From Pseudomonas protegens (GTDB lineage: Bacteria; Pseudomonadota; Gammaproteobacteria; Pseudomonadales; Pseudomonadaceae), in contig NZ_CP031396.1 in assembly GCF_003363755.1 (NCBI RefSeq), forward strand, positions 620,001-684,000: DNA of 64,000 bases, given 5' to 3'. Under the pieces are notes generated by a model. It was not told where the DNA came from and made no database searches. It worked only from the letters and a program-made list of their open reading frames with translations. Each line of letters opens with the position of its first letter. The stretch's first letter is position 1. The translations under genes were made by a program, and so were the position numbers. Below are positions 39,182-47,155 of the stretch, in pieces.

Positions 39182-40117
39182 ATGCCTACCCCTTTGTCCT
39201 CGCCGGGTTACCAGCGCCTGCTGGACCTGCAGCAACGCATCCATGGCTTCACCCGGGACCAGGCAGCCGAGCGCGACGACCACCCCGAAGACCTGACGGG
39301 GCCGCTGTGGGTCAGTGACTACAACTACCTGGCCCTGGCCCCAATGCGTGGTGGCCTGCATCTGGAGTTTCATGGCGACCTGTGGGAAGAGCCCTTTGCC
39401 TGGACCCTGGAATGCCTCGCCGACCAGGCAGTGGCCGACACCCTCAGTTCCCTGGCCTTTTCTGGCCCGGACCAAGGGTCAAACGGCACCCGCGAATGGG
39501 AGTTCACGCCCTTGTTGGACAGCGACGTGAACTTTCCCATTCTCAGGTCGCTGTCGGTTCGCCCCAGCGAGCCCCAGGATCACAATGCCTCGCTGATCCA
39601 GAAAGCCGGCATGCTGATGGAGGAAGCAGGAGAGATCGCCCGCTTTGTCGCCAAGGCGCCGCATCTGAGCGAATTGACCCTGCCCAATGCCCCCGACTCG
39701 AGCTTCTTCCAGGTCCATCTGCCGCACCTTACCCACCTGCGTATTGGCGGCCATTGGGACACCCAGCACTTCATTGCCAACCTGGCCAGCTCGGACAATC
39801 TGCCGCGGCTGAGCAACCTGGACTTCACCGAATCCAGCGCGCTGCAGAACAACTGGGCGGATCAGCGCGAAGAACAGTCCGTCACCTCCTTCGCCGACTA
39901 TGAACAACTATTCGCCAGTACTGCCTGCGACCCTTTGAGGGCGCTGCGCCTGCGCAACACCTGCCTGAGCCTGGAACAGCTCGAGAGCCTGCAACAACTG
40001 CGCCCTGCATTGCAGTTCATGGTGATCCAGGCCGCTGGCGGCGGCTACGTAAAGCATTTTGCCCGGCAAGTATTTCCCTGGCGGCATCTAGTGCAGCCGG
40101 ATCCGGGACAACGCTGA
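39182..40117 (+). CDS. LRR-like hypothetical protein
   Basis: 311 aa, no signal peptide. From residue 120 on there are spaced leucine-rich units (LRSLSVRPS, LSELTLPNA, LTHLRIGGH, LSNLDFTES, LRALRLRNT), suggesting a solenoid of irregular repeats about 25-35 residues long. It is probably a cytoplasmic protein-protein interaction module. Function unknown; it stands alone. Confidence 0.7.
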   Translation: MPTPLSSPGYQRLLDLQQRIHGFTRDQAAERDDHPEDLTGPLWVSDYNYLALAPMRGGLHLEFHGDLWEEPFAWTLECLADQAVADTLSSLAFSGPDQGSNGTREWEFTPLLDSDVNFPILRSLSVRPSEPQDHNASLIQKAGMLMEEAGEIARFVAKAPHLSELTLPNAPDSSFFQVHLPHLTHLRIGGHWDTQHFIANLASSDNLPRLSNLDFTESSALQNNWADQREEQSVTSFADYEQLFASTACDPLRALRLRNTCLSLEQLESLQQLRPALQFMVIQAAGGGYVKHFARQVFPWRHLVQPDPGQR

Positions 40118-40229
40118 AACAGCCAAGGAACAGCAAGCGACAATCAGTGCTAGGTTTAAGCATCGATTAATTGAGTTTCCACTCTGGGCGCAAGTTTGCA
40201 GTCTCCGCCATGACCGAAAGGAATCGTTC

Positions 40230-41123
40230 ATGAACGCGGACTACAAACTGAAAAAAACAACCGGAAACACTGCCAAAAACCTGCTTTATCTGCTCTACAG
40301 CCTCTGCAGCTACGTGATTTTTCTCCTGACCTTTCTCTACTTGATTGGTTTTCTCGGTTCGTTGTTGGTACCAAAAAACATTGACTCAGGGGTATATCGC
40401 CATGGGCTGGTTGCAACAGTTATAGATATCGCCCTTATCACCCTGTTCGCGGTCCAGCACAGCGTCATGGCCCGCGAAGGCTTCAAGAAAAAAATAACCA
40501 GGATCATTCCCGCCCCCATAGAGCGAGCGACTTATGTTCTATGCAGCAGCCTGATGCTGATCCTCTTGTTCATCCTGTGGCAACCCATCCCGGGCGTGGT
40601 CTGGACCGTTCAGGCCGAGGGTTTCAGAGGGTTGCTGAACGGCTTGTACTGGGCGGGATGGGGGCTTGCGCTAATGGCAACCTTTCTGATCAGCCATCTT
40701 GAGTTATTTGGTTTGAAACAGGCTTACCGTGGCATCTACAAAACCCAGCCGGAGCCCCTCAACTTCATCACGCCCTTTCTCTACAAGGTTGTTCGCCACC
40801 CCATGTACCTGGGCTTTCTCATAACCTTCTGGGCAACACCTGAGATGACTGTCGGACACCTCGTGTTCGCACTGACCTGCACCGCTTACATATTCGTGGG
40901 AACCCATCTCGAAGAGAAAGACATGGCCAGAGTCTTTGGCAAGCAATACCTGGCTTATAAACAGCAGGTTGGCATGCTGCTGCCTTCACGCAAAAAACCT
41001 GAGTTGCGAAGAAGGTTGAACGCTCTTGAAATCCTGATTGGGAGGACGTCTCCAACAGTCACTCCCCTCCCCCACAGGTCCTTCAAGAGAAACGCACCTG
41101 CCGTTGACATGGACCTGATATGA
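40230..41123 (+). CDS. mddA: Methanethiol S-methyltransferase (MddA-like)
   Basis: 297 aa, about six membrane helices, from the ATG after GAAAGGAATCG. The NnrU/isoprenylcysteine-methyltransferase fold is seen in FAVQHSVMAREGFKKK, PAPIERATYVLCSSLMLILL and the SAM-site motif VVRHPMYLGFLI followed by HLEEKDM. This combination matches MddA, which methylates methanethiol to dimethylsulfide in the inner membrane. The C-terminal 40 residues are longer and more basic than in the core family. Confidence 0.75.
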   Translation: MNADYKLKKTTGNTAKNLLYLLYSLCSYVIFLLTFLYLIGFLGSLLVPKNIDSGVYRHGLVATVIDIALITLFAVQHSVMAREGFKKKITRIIPAPIERATYVLCSSLMLILLFILWQPIPGVVWTVQAEGFRGLLNGLYWAGWGLALMATFLISHLELFGLKQAYRGIYKTQPEPLNFITPFLYKVVRHPMYLGFLITFWATPEMTVGHLVFALTCTAYIFVGTHLEEKDMARVFGKQYLAYKQQVGMLLPSRKKPELRRRLNALEILIGRTSPTVTPLPHRSFKRNAPAVDMDLI

Positions 41124-41134
41124 CCAATACGCCG

Positions 41135-41866
41135 CTATTGAAGAGGCGCGACAGTCACATCGGTCTGCCCGCTCCGGGCCAGTGCGGCCTTGACGAATCC
41201 TTCGGCCTTCTTGCGCTTGATGAAGTCCCTGACATAGGTCGCGCCTGCTTCCCGCTGCCGCGGCACTGCCATGGCCTGACGAATAGCCGTAAACGCACCC
41301 TCCAGTACACGATAACCCGGAGTGTTGGCCGCCATCTGCTCCAGGGGTTGGCGCACGCCGGCCGCCGCATCCAGATGCTGTTGAAGATAAAGCTCGACCG
41401 CACCCGCCGAGGTTTCCGCCCGTTCAAGCTGAGCATGTTTCAACGTACGAGACAGAAACAGGTCGTAGGCCGCACCTTTGCCCACTGCCAACCGCAGGCC
41501 TGGCTGGTCAAGATCCTCGACCGCCTGGAAAGGTGAATCCGCCGCCACCAGATAGGTGCCCTCAATGATGACGTAAGGCTCGCTGAAGGCGATCTGCTCC
41601 TCACGCACTGGCTCGATAGCCAGAAAAGCGACATCCCAGATGCCCTCCTCCAACGCCGCAAAGACCTTGCCGGCAGCATCGAAAGTGGCCATCTGCAAAC
41701 TTACGCCGAGCTCTTCAGCCAGAGCGCCTGCCAAGGCGACCGACACACCTTGCGGCGAACCATCACTACCTTTTTGCGCCAGGACTGGGTTGCCAAAATT
41801 AATCGCGGCCCGCAGCACGCCTTGCGGTGCCAGATCGTCCAGGACCGCTTGGTTGATAGCACTCAT
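41135..41866 (-). CDS. Solute-binding-protein-like domain without signal peptide
   Basis: 243 aa with the type-II periplasmic-binding fold of amino-acid receptors: VLRAAINFGNP, GVSVALAGALAEELG, WDVAFLAIEPVREEQIAFSE, YVIIEGTYLV. The chosen ATG gives an N-terminus (MSAINQAVLDDLAPQGVL) with no secretion signal and no upstream extension encoding one, so the protein should stay in the cytoplasm. It has no adjacent ABC permease. It may be an enzyme-like or sensing orphan; convergent with mddA. Confidence 0.72.
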   Translation of the reverse strand: MSAINQAVLDDLAPQGVLRAAINFGNPVLAQKGSDGSPQGVSVALAGALAEELGVSLQMATFDAAGKVFAALEEGIWDVAFLAIEPVREEQIAFSEPYVIIEGTYLVAADSPFQAVEDLDQPGLRLAVGKGAAYDLFLSRTLKHAQLERAETSAGAVELYLQQHLDAAAGVRQPLEQMAANTPGYRVLEGAFTAIRQAMAVPRQREAGATYVRDFIKRKKAEGFVKAALARSGQTDVTVAPLQ

Positions 41867-41977
41867 GTTTTGCTCCGTGAATGAGGTTCAGAAAAAAGCA
41901 GGACCGGTGACCGGCAACAGCTAACTGATGGACTCGGACTCGCGCATCACTGTCTTTGCACTATGAGAACAGCCGCC

Positions 41978-42118
41978 TCAACCCTTTCGCCGTTGCGACC
42001 AACCGATCATCATAAAAACGCTCCCGGGTATCCAAAAACCGGGGTTAGAGGTGCCCATTCCCACAGCGAGCAGGGTCATGCCAACTACGAACAATGGTTG
42101 CCTGAACAGATTTTCCAT
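41978..42118 (-). CDS. Small membrane protein, 46 aa
   Basis: Starts MENLFRQPLFVVGMTLLAVG, with a second hydrophobic segment FWIPGSVFMMIGW and a basic C-terminus SQRRKG. ACAGGAGCTTCTTTGTT precedes the ATG. Two short helices predict a hairpin in the inner membrane with the basic tail inside. No function known. It is too short for usual gene-finding cut-offs. Confidence 0.6.
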   Translation of the reverse strand: MENLFRQPLFVVGMTLLAVGMGTSNPGFWIPGSVFMMIGWSQRRKG

Positions 42119-42245
42119 AACAAAGAAGCTCCTGTAAAAACCAGCCTCATTTAATCAGAACCACGCCGTTTGAGTGCGGTAAACAGCACATACCGTCTAG
42201 CGTACTCGGTTGGCTCCCCTGCCGATCTTTTCTCAAGGCAATAAA

Positions 42246-42266
42246 GAACCCGCTCAGGGCGGGTTC
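42246..42266 (-). terminator. Hairpin downstream of the Cys-rich peptide gene
   Basis: Stem GAACCCGC / GCGGGTTC; on the minus strand it is followed by TTTATTG. Confidence 0.65.
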
Positions 42267-42359
42267 CAAGGGGGCACGCTTAATAGCCTGCTTGAGAGCG
42301 GACAGTGCCAACTTCAGAAAGCAGGTCCGGATTCAACCGGACCTGCCAGATGACCTGCA

Positions 42360-42497
42360 CTAAGGGCATTCGCAAGTAGAAGGACCAAACACCGGACCGC
42401 TGCACGGGTCCTTGGATGGGCCAAATACCGGGCACGCAGCCTGGGCAGTCAGGGAAAAACCACAGAGCAGCAGCACAGCCAACATGACTTTCTTCAT
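42360..42497 (-). CDS. Secreted Cys-rich mini-protein with internal repeat, 45 aa
   Basis: An ideal AGGAGG ribosome site lies 7 bases before the ATG. A clean signal peptide (MKKVMLAVLLLCGFSLTAQA) leads to a 25-residue mature peptide with cysteines at 22, 32, 42 and 44 and the hexapeptide PVFGPS twice (residues 23-28 and 35-40), ending TCECP. It could chelate metal or form two disulfides. A degenerate second copy of the 3' end lies just upstream (42560-42640). I know no named family. Confidence 0.65.
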   Translation of the reverse strand: MKKVMLAVLLLCGFSLTAQAACPVFGPSKDPCSGPVFGPSTCECP

Positions 42498-42559
42498 TTG
42501 TAACCTCCTGGTCAGTAGACGAGCAATCCATGCCCACTATCGAGGGCACGAGCAAACAC

Positions 42560-42660
42560 TTAGGGGCACTCGCAAACCGTAGGTTCAAGAACCGGGCCCC
42601 AAACACCCGTCCCTCACGCGCCTGCCACCAGAACGGTCAGCGAGCACGCCAAAGGACCCG
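42560..42660 (-). pseudogene. Degenerate paralogue of the Cys-rich mini-protein
   Basis: The minus strand ends PTVCECP-stop at 42560-42562, matching the PSTCECP-stop of the adjacent gene, with VWGPV upstream in place of VFGPS. A TGA interrupts the frame before a hydrophobic, signal-like stretch (LTVLVAGA). No usable start or ribosome site remains. Confidence 0.4.
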
Positions 42661-42841
42661 AAACAGAAAAGACCAGTCACGTCGGTTGCGCCAGTGTGGT
42701 GCATTGTCGCGCCAGAGACGAAGCGGCCCCGCAGTCATCACTCCTATCGGATAGGCTAAGACCTTTCGAAGGTAGTCCAATCGATAGCGCCACCTACGTG
42801 ACAGTGAACAGACAAGCCCACTCCTGAGCCCAAAGGAAAGA

Positions 42842-43375
42842 ATGATGCAACTACTGCCACTCGCCCCCTCAACTATTGGTGAAACGCTTGAACTGCGCCC
42901 ACTGGAAAATGATGACTTCGAAGCGCTGTACCGTGTGGCATCCGACCCTCTGATCTGGGCTCAACATCCAAGCCCAACGCGCTATCAGGAGTCCGTATTT
43001 CACCATTGGTTTAACGAGGCACTTGCTTCAAAAGGCGCGCTTATCGTTATCGATCGCAGCCATAACCAAGTGATCGGCTCCTCTCGTTATTACGAGTTCG
43101 ATGAGAAGAAGCGAGAAGTGACGATCGGGTACACCTTCCTGGCTCGTGATCGTTGGGGAGGCGGAACCAATAGAGAGTTGAAACATTTAATGCTGACCCA
43201 TGCATTTCAATGGGTGGACACTGTTTGGTTTCACGTTGACAGCCAGAACGTTCGCTCTCAACGCGCCATGGAAAAAATCGGCGGGCACCTCTCCCATCGC
43301 GCCATCAGACAACTCACTGATCGCACTCAAGAGTACCTGCTCTACAAAATAGAGAAGCCGAGTCGCCTTGATTAA
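42842..43375 (+). CDS. GNAT-family N-acetyltransferase
   Basis: 177 aa, RimJ/RimL-like acetyltransferase: LELRPLENDDFEALYRVASD at the N-terminus, VTIGYTFLARDRWGGGTN as the acetyl-CoA loop and VWFHVDSQNVRSQRAMEKIG as the C-terminal motif. AAAGGAAAGA precedes the ATG. Substrate unknown. A terminator follows immediately. Confidence 0.88.
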   Translation: MMQLLPLAPSTIGETLELRPLENDDFEALYRVASDPLIWAQHPSPTRYQESVFHHWFNEALASKGALIVIDRSHNQVIGSSRYYEFDEKKREVTIGYTFLARDRWGGGTNRELKHLMLTHAFQWVDTVWFHVDSQNVRSQRAMEKIGGHLSHRAIRQLTDRTQEYLLYKIEKPSRLD

Positions 43376-43381
43376 TACAAA

Positions 43382-43402
43382 AGCCCGGCATTTGGCCGGG
43401 CT
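43382..43402. terminator. Terminator after the GNAT gene
   Basis: Stem AGCCCGGC / GCCGGGCT with A/T flanks, 7 bases past the stop; it may also serve the minus-strand 52-aa frame. Confidence 0.8.
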
Positions 43403-43429
43403 TTGCATTTCACAGACAGGAGCATTCAG

Positions 43430-43588
43430 CTATGTACCACCAATACACTTCCTGTCTATTTCAAGCTCACCGCGAACCTGGATTTCTCGCAAACCAATCT
43501 CGGTTGCTCGTGAGCCCTTGACTCCAGCAGAGCGCTCACCATAGATCTGTGAGCCTTGCACACCCGAGTATCTCATGCACTTGTACAT
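43430..43588 (-). CDS. Hypothetical 52-aa protein or fragment
   Basis: Begins MYKCMRYSGVQGSQIYGERS and ends ELEIDRKCIGGT, with balanced amino-acid use unlike random ORFs. No clear ribosome site is seen and TGA precedes the ATG in frame by three codons. I do not recognise it; it may be the remnant of a longer protein at the border of the accessory region. Confidence 0.4.
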   Translation of the reverse strand: MYKCMRYSGVQGSQIYGERSAGVKGSRATEIGLREIQVRGELEIDRKCIGGT

Positions 43589-43655
43589 GATCAGTCACTG
43601 GCAATGAAGGATGCCACGCCCCCTTAAAGCTCTGTACCCGCGCCTCCTCTAAAAA

Positions 43656-44039
43656 TCATCGGCTTTTTAAAATTACACCACTCATATATTGATTTAAATC
43701 GCGAAAATCGTTAACCCGCCAAGAGAATGGCGATAGCTTTACACCATTCTCCCGTAAAGTTCTTGGAATCAAGTCGCCATTGGGTCGCAGTATGACTGAT
43801 GAAACAATAACGCCTGGATAATCATTTAGGCGCTTTTTAAATGCGGATGTCGTTAGATCAGGCGTGGGCGGATTGCTTTTATTTGCCAACGGCCCCGTCC
43901 CCTTGATATCGGCTCCGTGACACATAGCGCATCGCTGTAAATAGAGATTTTTTCCATTGGCATTATCCGCGAAAGATAGGGATGCTTGAATCAACGACAT
44001 AACCCCTAGCGAAACGATGAGTAATACTTTTTCTTTCAT
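43656..44039 (-). CDS. Mono-haem cytochrome c
   Basis: 127 aa. The signal peptide (residues 1-24, ending LSFADN) precedes a class-I cytochrome c with CAMCH (YLQRCAMCHGADIKGTG) and a C-terminal Met candidate in LNQYMSG. Codon use is more AT-rich than in the backbone. It is an isolated gene with no oxidase or dehydrogenase partner, so its electron partner is unknown. It marks the start of the low-GC accessory stretch. Confidence 0.85.
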   Translation of the reverse strand: MKEKVLLIVSLGVMSLIQASLSFADNANGKNLYLQRCAMCHGADIKGTGPLANKSNPPTPDLTTSAFKKRLNDYPGVIVSSVILRPNGDLIPRTLRENGVKLSPFSWRVNDFRDLNQYMSGVILKSR

Positions 44040-44478
44040 TTTTTATGTGGCCTTATTGGAAAAACCAGATCTGAATCGAAGGAAAACCCCGGTCATACCT
44101 CTACAACATTCAACTCTCTCGAGAACATCTAGACCGAGATCATTCATTAGCAAGATGCTTCCCCCCCCGAGAAGTAAACTTCAGACCAAAGGGTATTTCG
44201 TTTGACATGCCCGACCACTAGCCTGATATCAGCTCGTTGATTTAACAGAACAATCCTAATGACGGTGATTAGAAGCTCGCCATTCTCCTTCGAGACGCTC
44301 TTGCGTGCAACGATCGTCCAGAAAGGCTAATGAACAATCCCCTCTAGAACTGGCCGACGTCATCAGCAGCACGCAATTCAGTGGTGACGCACCGCACGCC
44401 AGGAAACTGGGTGAGCTGGAAAAAGGTTAAGCCCGCACGCGCCACGCCCACTCTGCCTCGTCCAATCAACTATAACGC
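44040..44478. other. Gene-poor stretch with possible phage debris
   Basis: No full gene seen. A run of eight C occurs at 44161-44168. A 41-codon GTG frame (44305-44430, containing LELADVISSTQFSGDAPHAR) reads like protein but lacks a ribosome site. Confidence 0.4.
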
Positions 44479-44886
44479 TCATGGCTGGAGTAACGCCCGC
44501 AGTTGCAAAGGAACTTCAATAACTTCTCTGGTAATCGGTGAGACGCAAACGTGTGTAAGGCTAGAAGTAAATGCCATAACATCTGGCGTCAAACTGCCCT
44601 CGACTAAAAATGTGAACGAGTGAAGCCCAACACTGGAAACACTTACCTTAATTGAAAGCTCATCATCCCAAGTGACCGGATGAAGAAACTCCAGCGAGAA
44701 GGCCCTTGCTGGAGGCAGTAAATTAAAACCTAGCAGCGTTCTTAATCCGGGTCCGGACAGCCAAACTGTAAGTGCATCATGAACGGCCTCAACCACAAAG
44801 TACGAAAACCTAGGTGTATAGACAATCCCCTCCGGATCACAGTCGCCGAACAATACCTTCCTCTTGATAATCACTGAGTTCGGCAC
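44479..44886 (-). CDS. Acyl-CoA thioesterase of the 4HBT (hot-dog) family
   Basis: 135 aa. The active-site segment FGDCDPEGIVYTPRFSYFVV is the 4-hydroxybenzoyl-CoA thioesterase/YbgC signature with Asp (GDCDPEGIVY) as the likely catalytic residue, followed by the hot-dog helix and FLHPVTWDDELSIKVSV. It hydrolyses an acyl- or aroyl-CoA in the cytoplasm. No partner pathway is nearby, so the substrate is unknown. Confidence 0.8.
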   Translation of the reverse strand: MPNSVIIKRKVLFGDCDPEGIVYTPRFSYFVVEAVHDALTVWLSGPGLRTLLGFNLLPPARAFSLEFLHPVTWDDELSIKVSVSSVGLHSFTFLVEGSLTPDVMAFTSSLTHVCVSPITREVIEVPLQLRALLQP

Positions 44887-44990
44887 AAGATCAATCCTTA
44901 ATATTGAGTGACGAAGTTATAACAACCAACTCGCAGCTGCTGTTTGCCCAAGGACACGATACCTCCCTCCCTTCTCCACTGCATAGACGG

Positions 44991-45014
44991 TATAGCGGCC
45001 AAGGACGAAGTCAT
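44991..45014. repeat. 24-bp direct repeat, copy A
   Basis: TATAGCGGCCAAGGACGAAG plus TCAT, repeated identically at 47132-47155. In both places it directly precedes the 5' end of a decayed phage reading frame. Confidence 0.7.
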
Positions 45015-45150
45015 TTCTGAAAAAAGTCGTGATGCAGCAATCCCCAGAAGCCGCGAGCATCTAGGCCGTGACCGGCTGGGTCGCCGCCGATGGACGTGTC
45101 TGGGGTAACAATGAGCGTATGCCGCGCTGGCGCGGCGCTACGTGGCTTTA
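45012..45150 (+). pseudogene. Phage early-gene remnant
   Basis: After an ATT in place of ATG the frame reads SEKSRDAAIPRSRE, then shifts and continues as VTGWVAADGRVWGNNERMPR before a stop. Short phage proteins with this start followed by VAADGRxWGNNE are familiar from Pseudomonas prophages. A frameshift near 45064 and the lost start make it non-functional. Confidence 0.5.
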
Positions 45151-45500
45151 GCAAGCGTCAGCTCAAGGGAATGCTCCACTTTGAAGGTGTCGTGCGTGGC
45201 CGTCAGACTGTTCAGCAAGGAAAGACCAAGGCTAAACGCCATGTTGAAATCACTGACGAGCTGAAGATTGTTCTTGATCGAATAATGGCAAGGAAGAAAT
45301 CCCACCAGCTCCACTCGATGCGGCTGACCGTGGCAGAAGCTGGCACGCCATGACGGCGGCGATGTTACGCAGGCGCGTTTGATATGACCAGAGAGGCCGC
45401 AGGAGTTGAAAAACCCGACTTCCAGATGCGTGATTTGCGCGCCATTGCTGGCACAGACAAGGTGGAGTCGAGCGGCAATATCACGTGTCAGGGCCGGCCG
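45150..45500 (+). pseudogene. Integrase remnant
   Basis: Protein similarity to the integrase at 54447-55262 is obvious: TVQQGKTKAKRHVEITDELK here against TVQQGKTKAKRRIEITGELK there, then IVLDRIMARK, and after two one-base frameshifts FQMRDLRAIAG against FQMRDLRAKAG. It ends at a junction with a tail-protein fragment. It is a decayed second copy of the same integrase family. Confidence 0.85.
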
Positions 45501-45612
45501 AGTCTGTATTAGGATCGTACTCGCCGGGTTTGATGTCGCGGATGATCACGGTTTGGCCGAACTCTGTGATCATCTCCAGAGCCATCACGGCCATTTCGTC
45601 GTAGAAGGCCAT
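45481..45612 (-). pseudogene. Phage head/tail protein N-terminal fragment
   Basis: 43 codons: MAFYDEMAVMALEMITEFGQ, then TVIIRDIKPGEYDPNTDSAG and a stop where the integrase remnant begins. This is the N-terminus of the small head-closure/minor tail protein of lambdoid-type Pseudomonas prophages, which normally continues for about 60 more residues. Truncated by a deletion or recombination at 45481. Confidence 0.55.
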
Positions 45613-45674
45613 GGTGGCTCCAGATGTAAAAAAGCCCAGCACGATGGCTGTGCTTATGTCGCTACGAGGAAAAC

Positions 45675-45821
45675 TTAACTGCCTGCTTGCCTTACGCGAC
45701 GATCATATTCTTTGAGCATTTCATCGGCAGCTGCTGCAGCTTTCTGATGAGCTTTCTCATCCCATTTACCGGAAGCGATGTAGCCGCTAAGCAAATCGTC
45801 AAAGATTCTAATAATCACCAT
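45675..45821 (-). CDS. Small phage-type protein, 48 aa
   Basis: Starts MVIIRIFDDLLSGYIASGKW; the ATG follows GAGGGGCTCT. It is mostly helical, with EKAHQKAAAAADEMLKEYDR as an amphipathic helix. It lies just upstream of the tail-protein fragment on the same strand, so it is probably a surviving prophage gene. Function unknown. Confidence 0.55.
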   Translation of the reverse strand: MVIIRIFDDLLSGYIASGKWDEKAHQKAAAAADEMLKEYDRRVRQAGS

Positions 45822-45972
45822 AGAGCCCCTCGTTAAGCTAACCGGTAAAAACCGCTCGTACTTGTAAGGGTATCTCTGATCTCAAAAACGCAAGTCCGTT
45901 TGCGCAATTAGTTGGTTCCGGCCTTCCGTCCCCCCACAACACCAACCGGGCAAGCCCCGGATAGGACGCCCC

Positions 45973-46683
45973 ATGCCCACAGAAACCCAACACCAGGAAC
46001 ATCGAGTAGCTGCCCTTCAGTCCGACCTAAACACCAAGGACGAGCAGATAGGCGCTCTCACCTTCAGCGACAACGAGCGCGAGCTATCGCGCCGGAGTTG
46101 GTTCGATGAAGCGAAGCGGCTGGAGAAGGAGGTCGAGGCTCTGCGCAAGGCCCTGAAATTCTGCGCCGATCGGGAGCATTACCACTTTGAGAGTGGGAAC
46201 TGGGACACAGTAAGCGGAGAACCGCTGAATATCCTTTGGTGCGGCGATGAGCCCGATTTCATTGAAGATCGCACGGTTGCGCACACCGCACTATCCGCCA
46301 GCGTAGAGCCGATCAACGACCTCTGCGCAGAAGGAGCTCATGCGTTCGTTCCGCTTCGTAGCGACTGCGTGAGGTGTGGCGCGCTCTACAGCGCAGAGCC
46401 GAGCGCGCCGGTTGCGGTGGTGCCCGACGGCTACAGCATCATGCCCCGCCACCTTACAGCGGAGAACGGCGCCAAGGCCCTGCTACTTGGGGAGTTCAAG
46501 CTTCGAGTTATCACAGAATGCCCTGAATGCTGCGAGCTGGAGGACCCCACAGAGGGCTGCGACATCTGCGACGCTGAAGGCGAGTACGGGCAAAAACACA
46601 CCATCCCGTGGGACCAGATCAAGTTCATCTACAGCGAGGCGGTAGAGGGCCTGGCCGTGAAAGCTGAACCAGCCAAATCCTGA
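45973..46683 (+). CDS. Phage hypothetical protein with Cys-rich C-terminus
   Basis: 236 aa. The N-terminal third is a short coiled coil (RLEKEVEALRKALKFC). The C-terminal half (from YSIMPRHLTAENGAK) has ECPECCELEDPTEGCDICD, a four- to six-cysteine cluster like a DnaJ-type zinc knuckle. The middle has CVRCGALYS, another possible zinc site. Such mosaic early proteins are common in Pseudomonas prophages. Intact reading frame; role unknown. Confidence 0.6.
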   Translation: MPTETQHQEHRVAALQSDLNTKDEQIGALTFSDNERELSRRSWFDEAKRLEKEVEALRKALKFCADREHYHFESGNWDTVSGEPLNILWCGDEPDFIEDRTVAHTALSASVEPINDLCAEGAHAFVPLRSDCVRCGALYSAEPSAPVAVVPDGYSIMPRHLTAENGAKALLLGEFKLRVITECPECCELEDPTEGCDICDAEGEYGQKHTIPWDQIKFIYSEAVEGLAVKAEPAKS

Positions 46684-46731
46684 AAGGAGTACATTTGTAC
46701 TCCACCCATAAAAATCGAACTCTCATCTAAT

Positions 46732-46980
46732 TCAGCCGCTGAAAAATCGAATGACTGGAGCCAGAAAGCTGATCTTGCCCATCGCTTTTACAAAGCGTTC
46801 AAAGGCCTTTTCGCTAAGGATGAACGCGGGTATGAAAAAGATGCTCGAAACCACAACAGTCAATAAAAATCCAATCCAATCAGTACTAACAAGGACGGCG
46901 ATCGCTACGCCCAGCATCAATAGCCCCCCTGAAAAGAACAACCGCCGAGCAAATTTTTGATTTGGATATTGATTGAACAT
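46732..46980 (-). CDS. Small membrane protein, 82 aa
   Basis: Starts MFNQYPNQKFARRLFFSGGL; two hydrophobic helices (LLMLGVAIAVLVS and IGFLLTVVVSSIFFIPAFIL) precede an amphipathic C-terminus. An alternative TTG/ATG ten codons upstream gives a longer N-terminus. Likely an inner-membrane protein of the prophage region; function unknown. Confidence 0.55.
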   Translation of the reverse strand: MFNQYPNQKFARRLFFSGGLLMLGVAIAVLVSTDWIGFLLTVVVSSIFFIPAFILSEKAFERFVKAMGKISFLAPVIRFFSG

Positions 46981-47131
46981 GATGAGGCCACCCTTGCCGC
47001 TTTCAACCACAGTAGTTCCAGGGTGGATTCTTGTCGAAGCATGCCCTCTTTCACCCCCCCTTAATTCCCCTTAGCAGCGGCTGCCCAACCCTCCCCAGCA
47101 GTAACCCCTCCCCCACATTTAATTCAGCCGC

Positions 47132-47155
47132 TATAGCGGCCAAGGACGAAGTCAT
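47132..47155. repeat. 24-bp direct repeat, copy B
   Basis: Identical to 44991-45014. Here it contains the ribosome site (AAGGA) and start of a short frame MPEERTVTIPAR-stop. Confidence 0.7.

Noticed and set aside
44305..44430. 41-codon GTG frame (LELADVISSTQFSGDAPHAR)
   Set aside because: Reads like protein but has no ribosome site or recognised homologue; listed only as possible phage debris.
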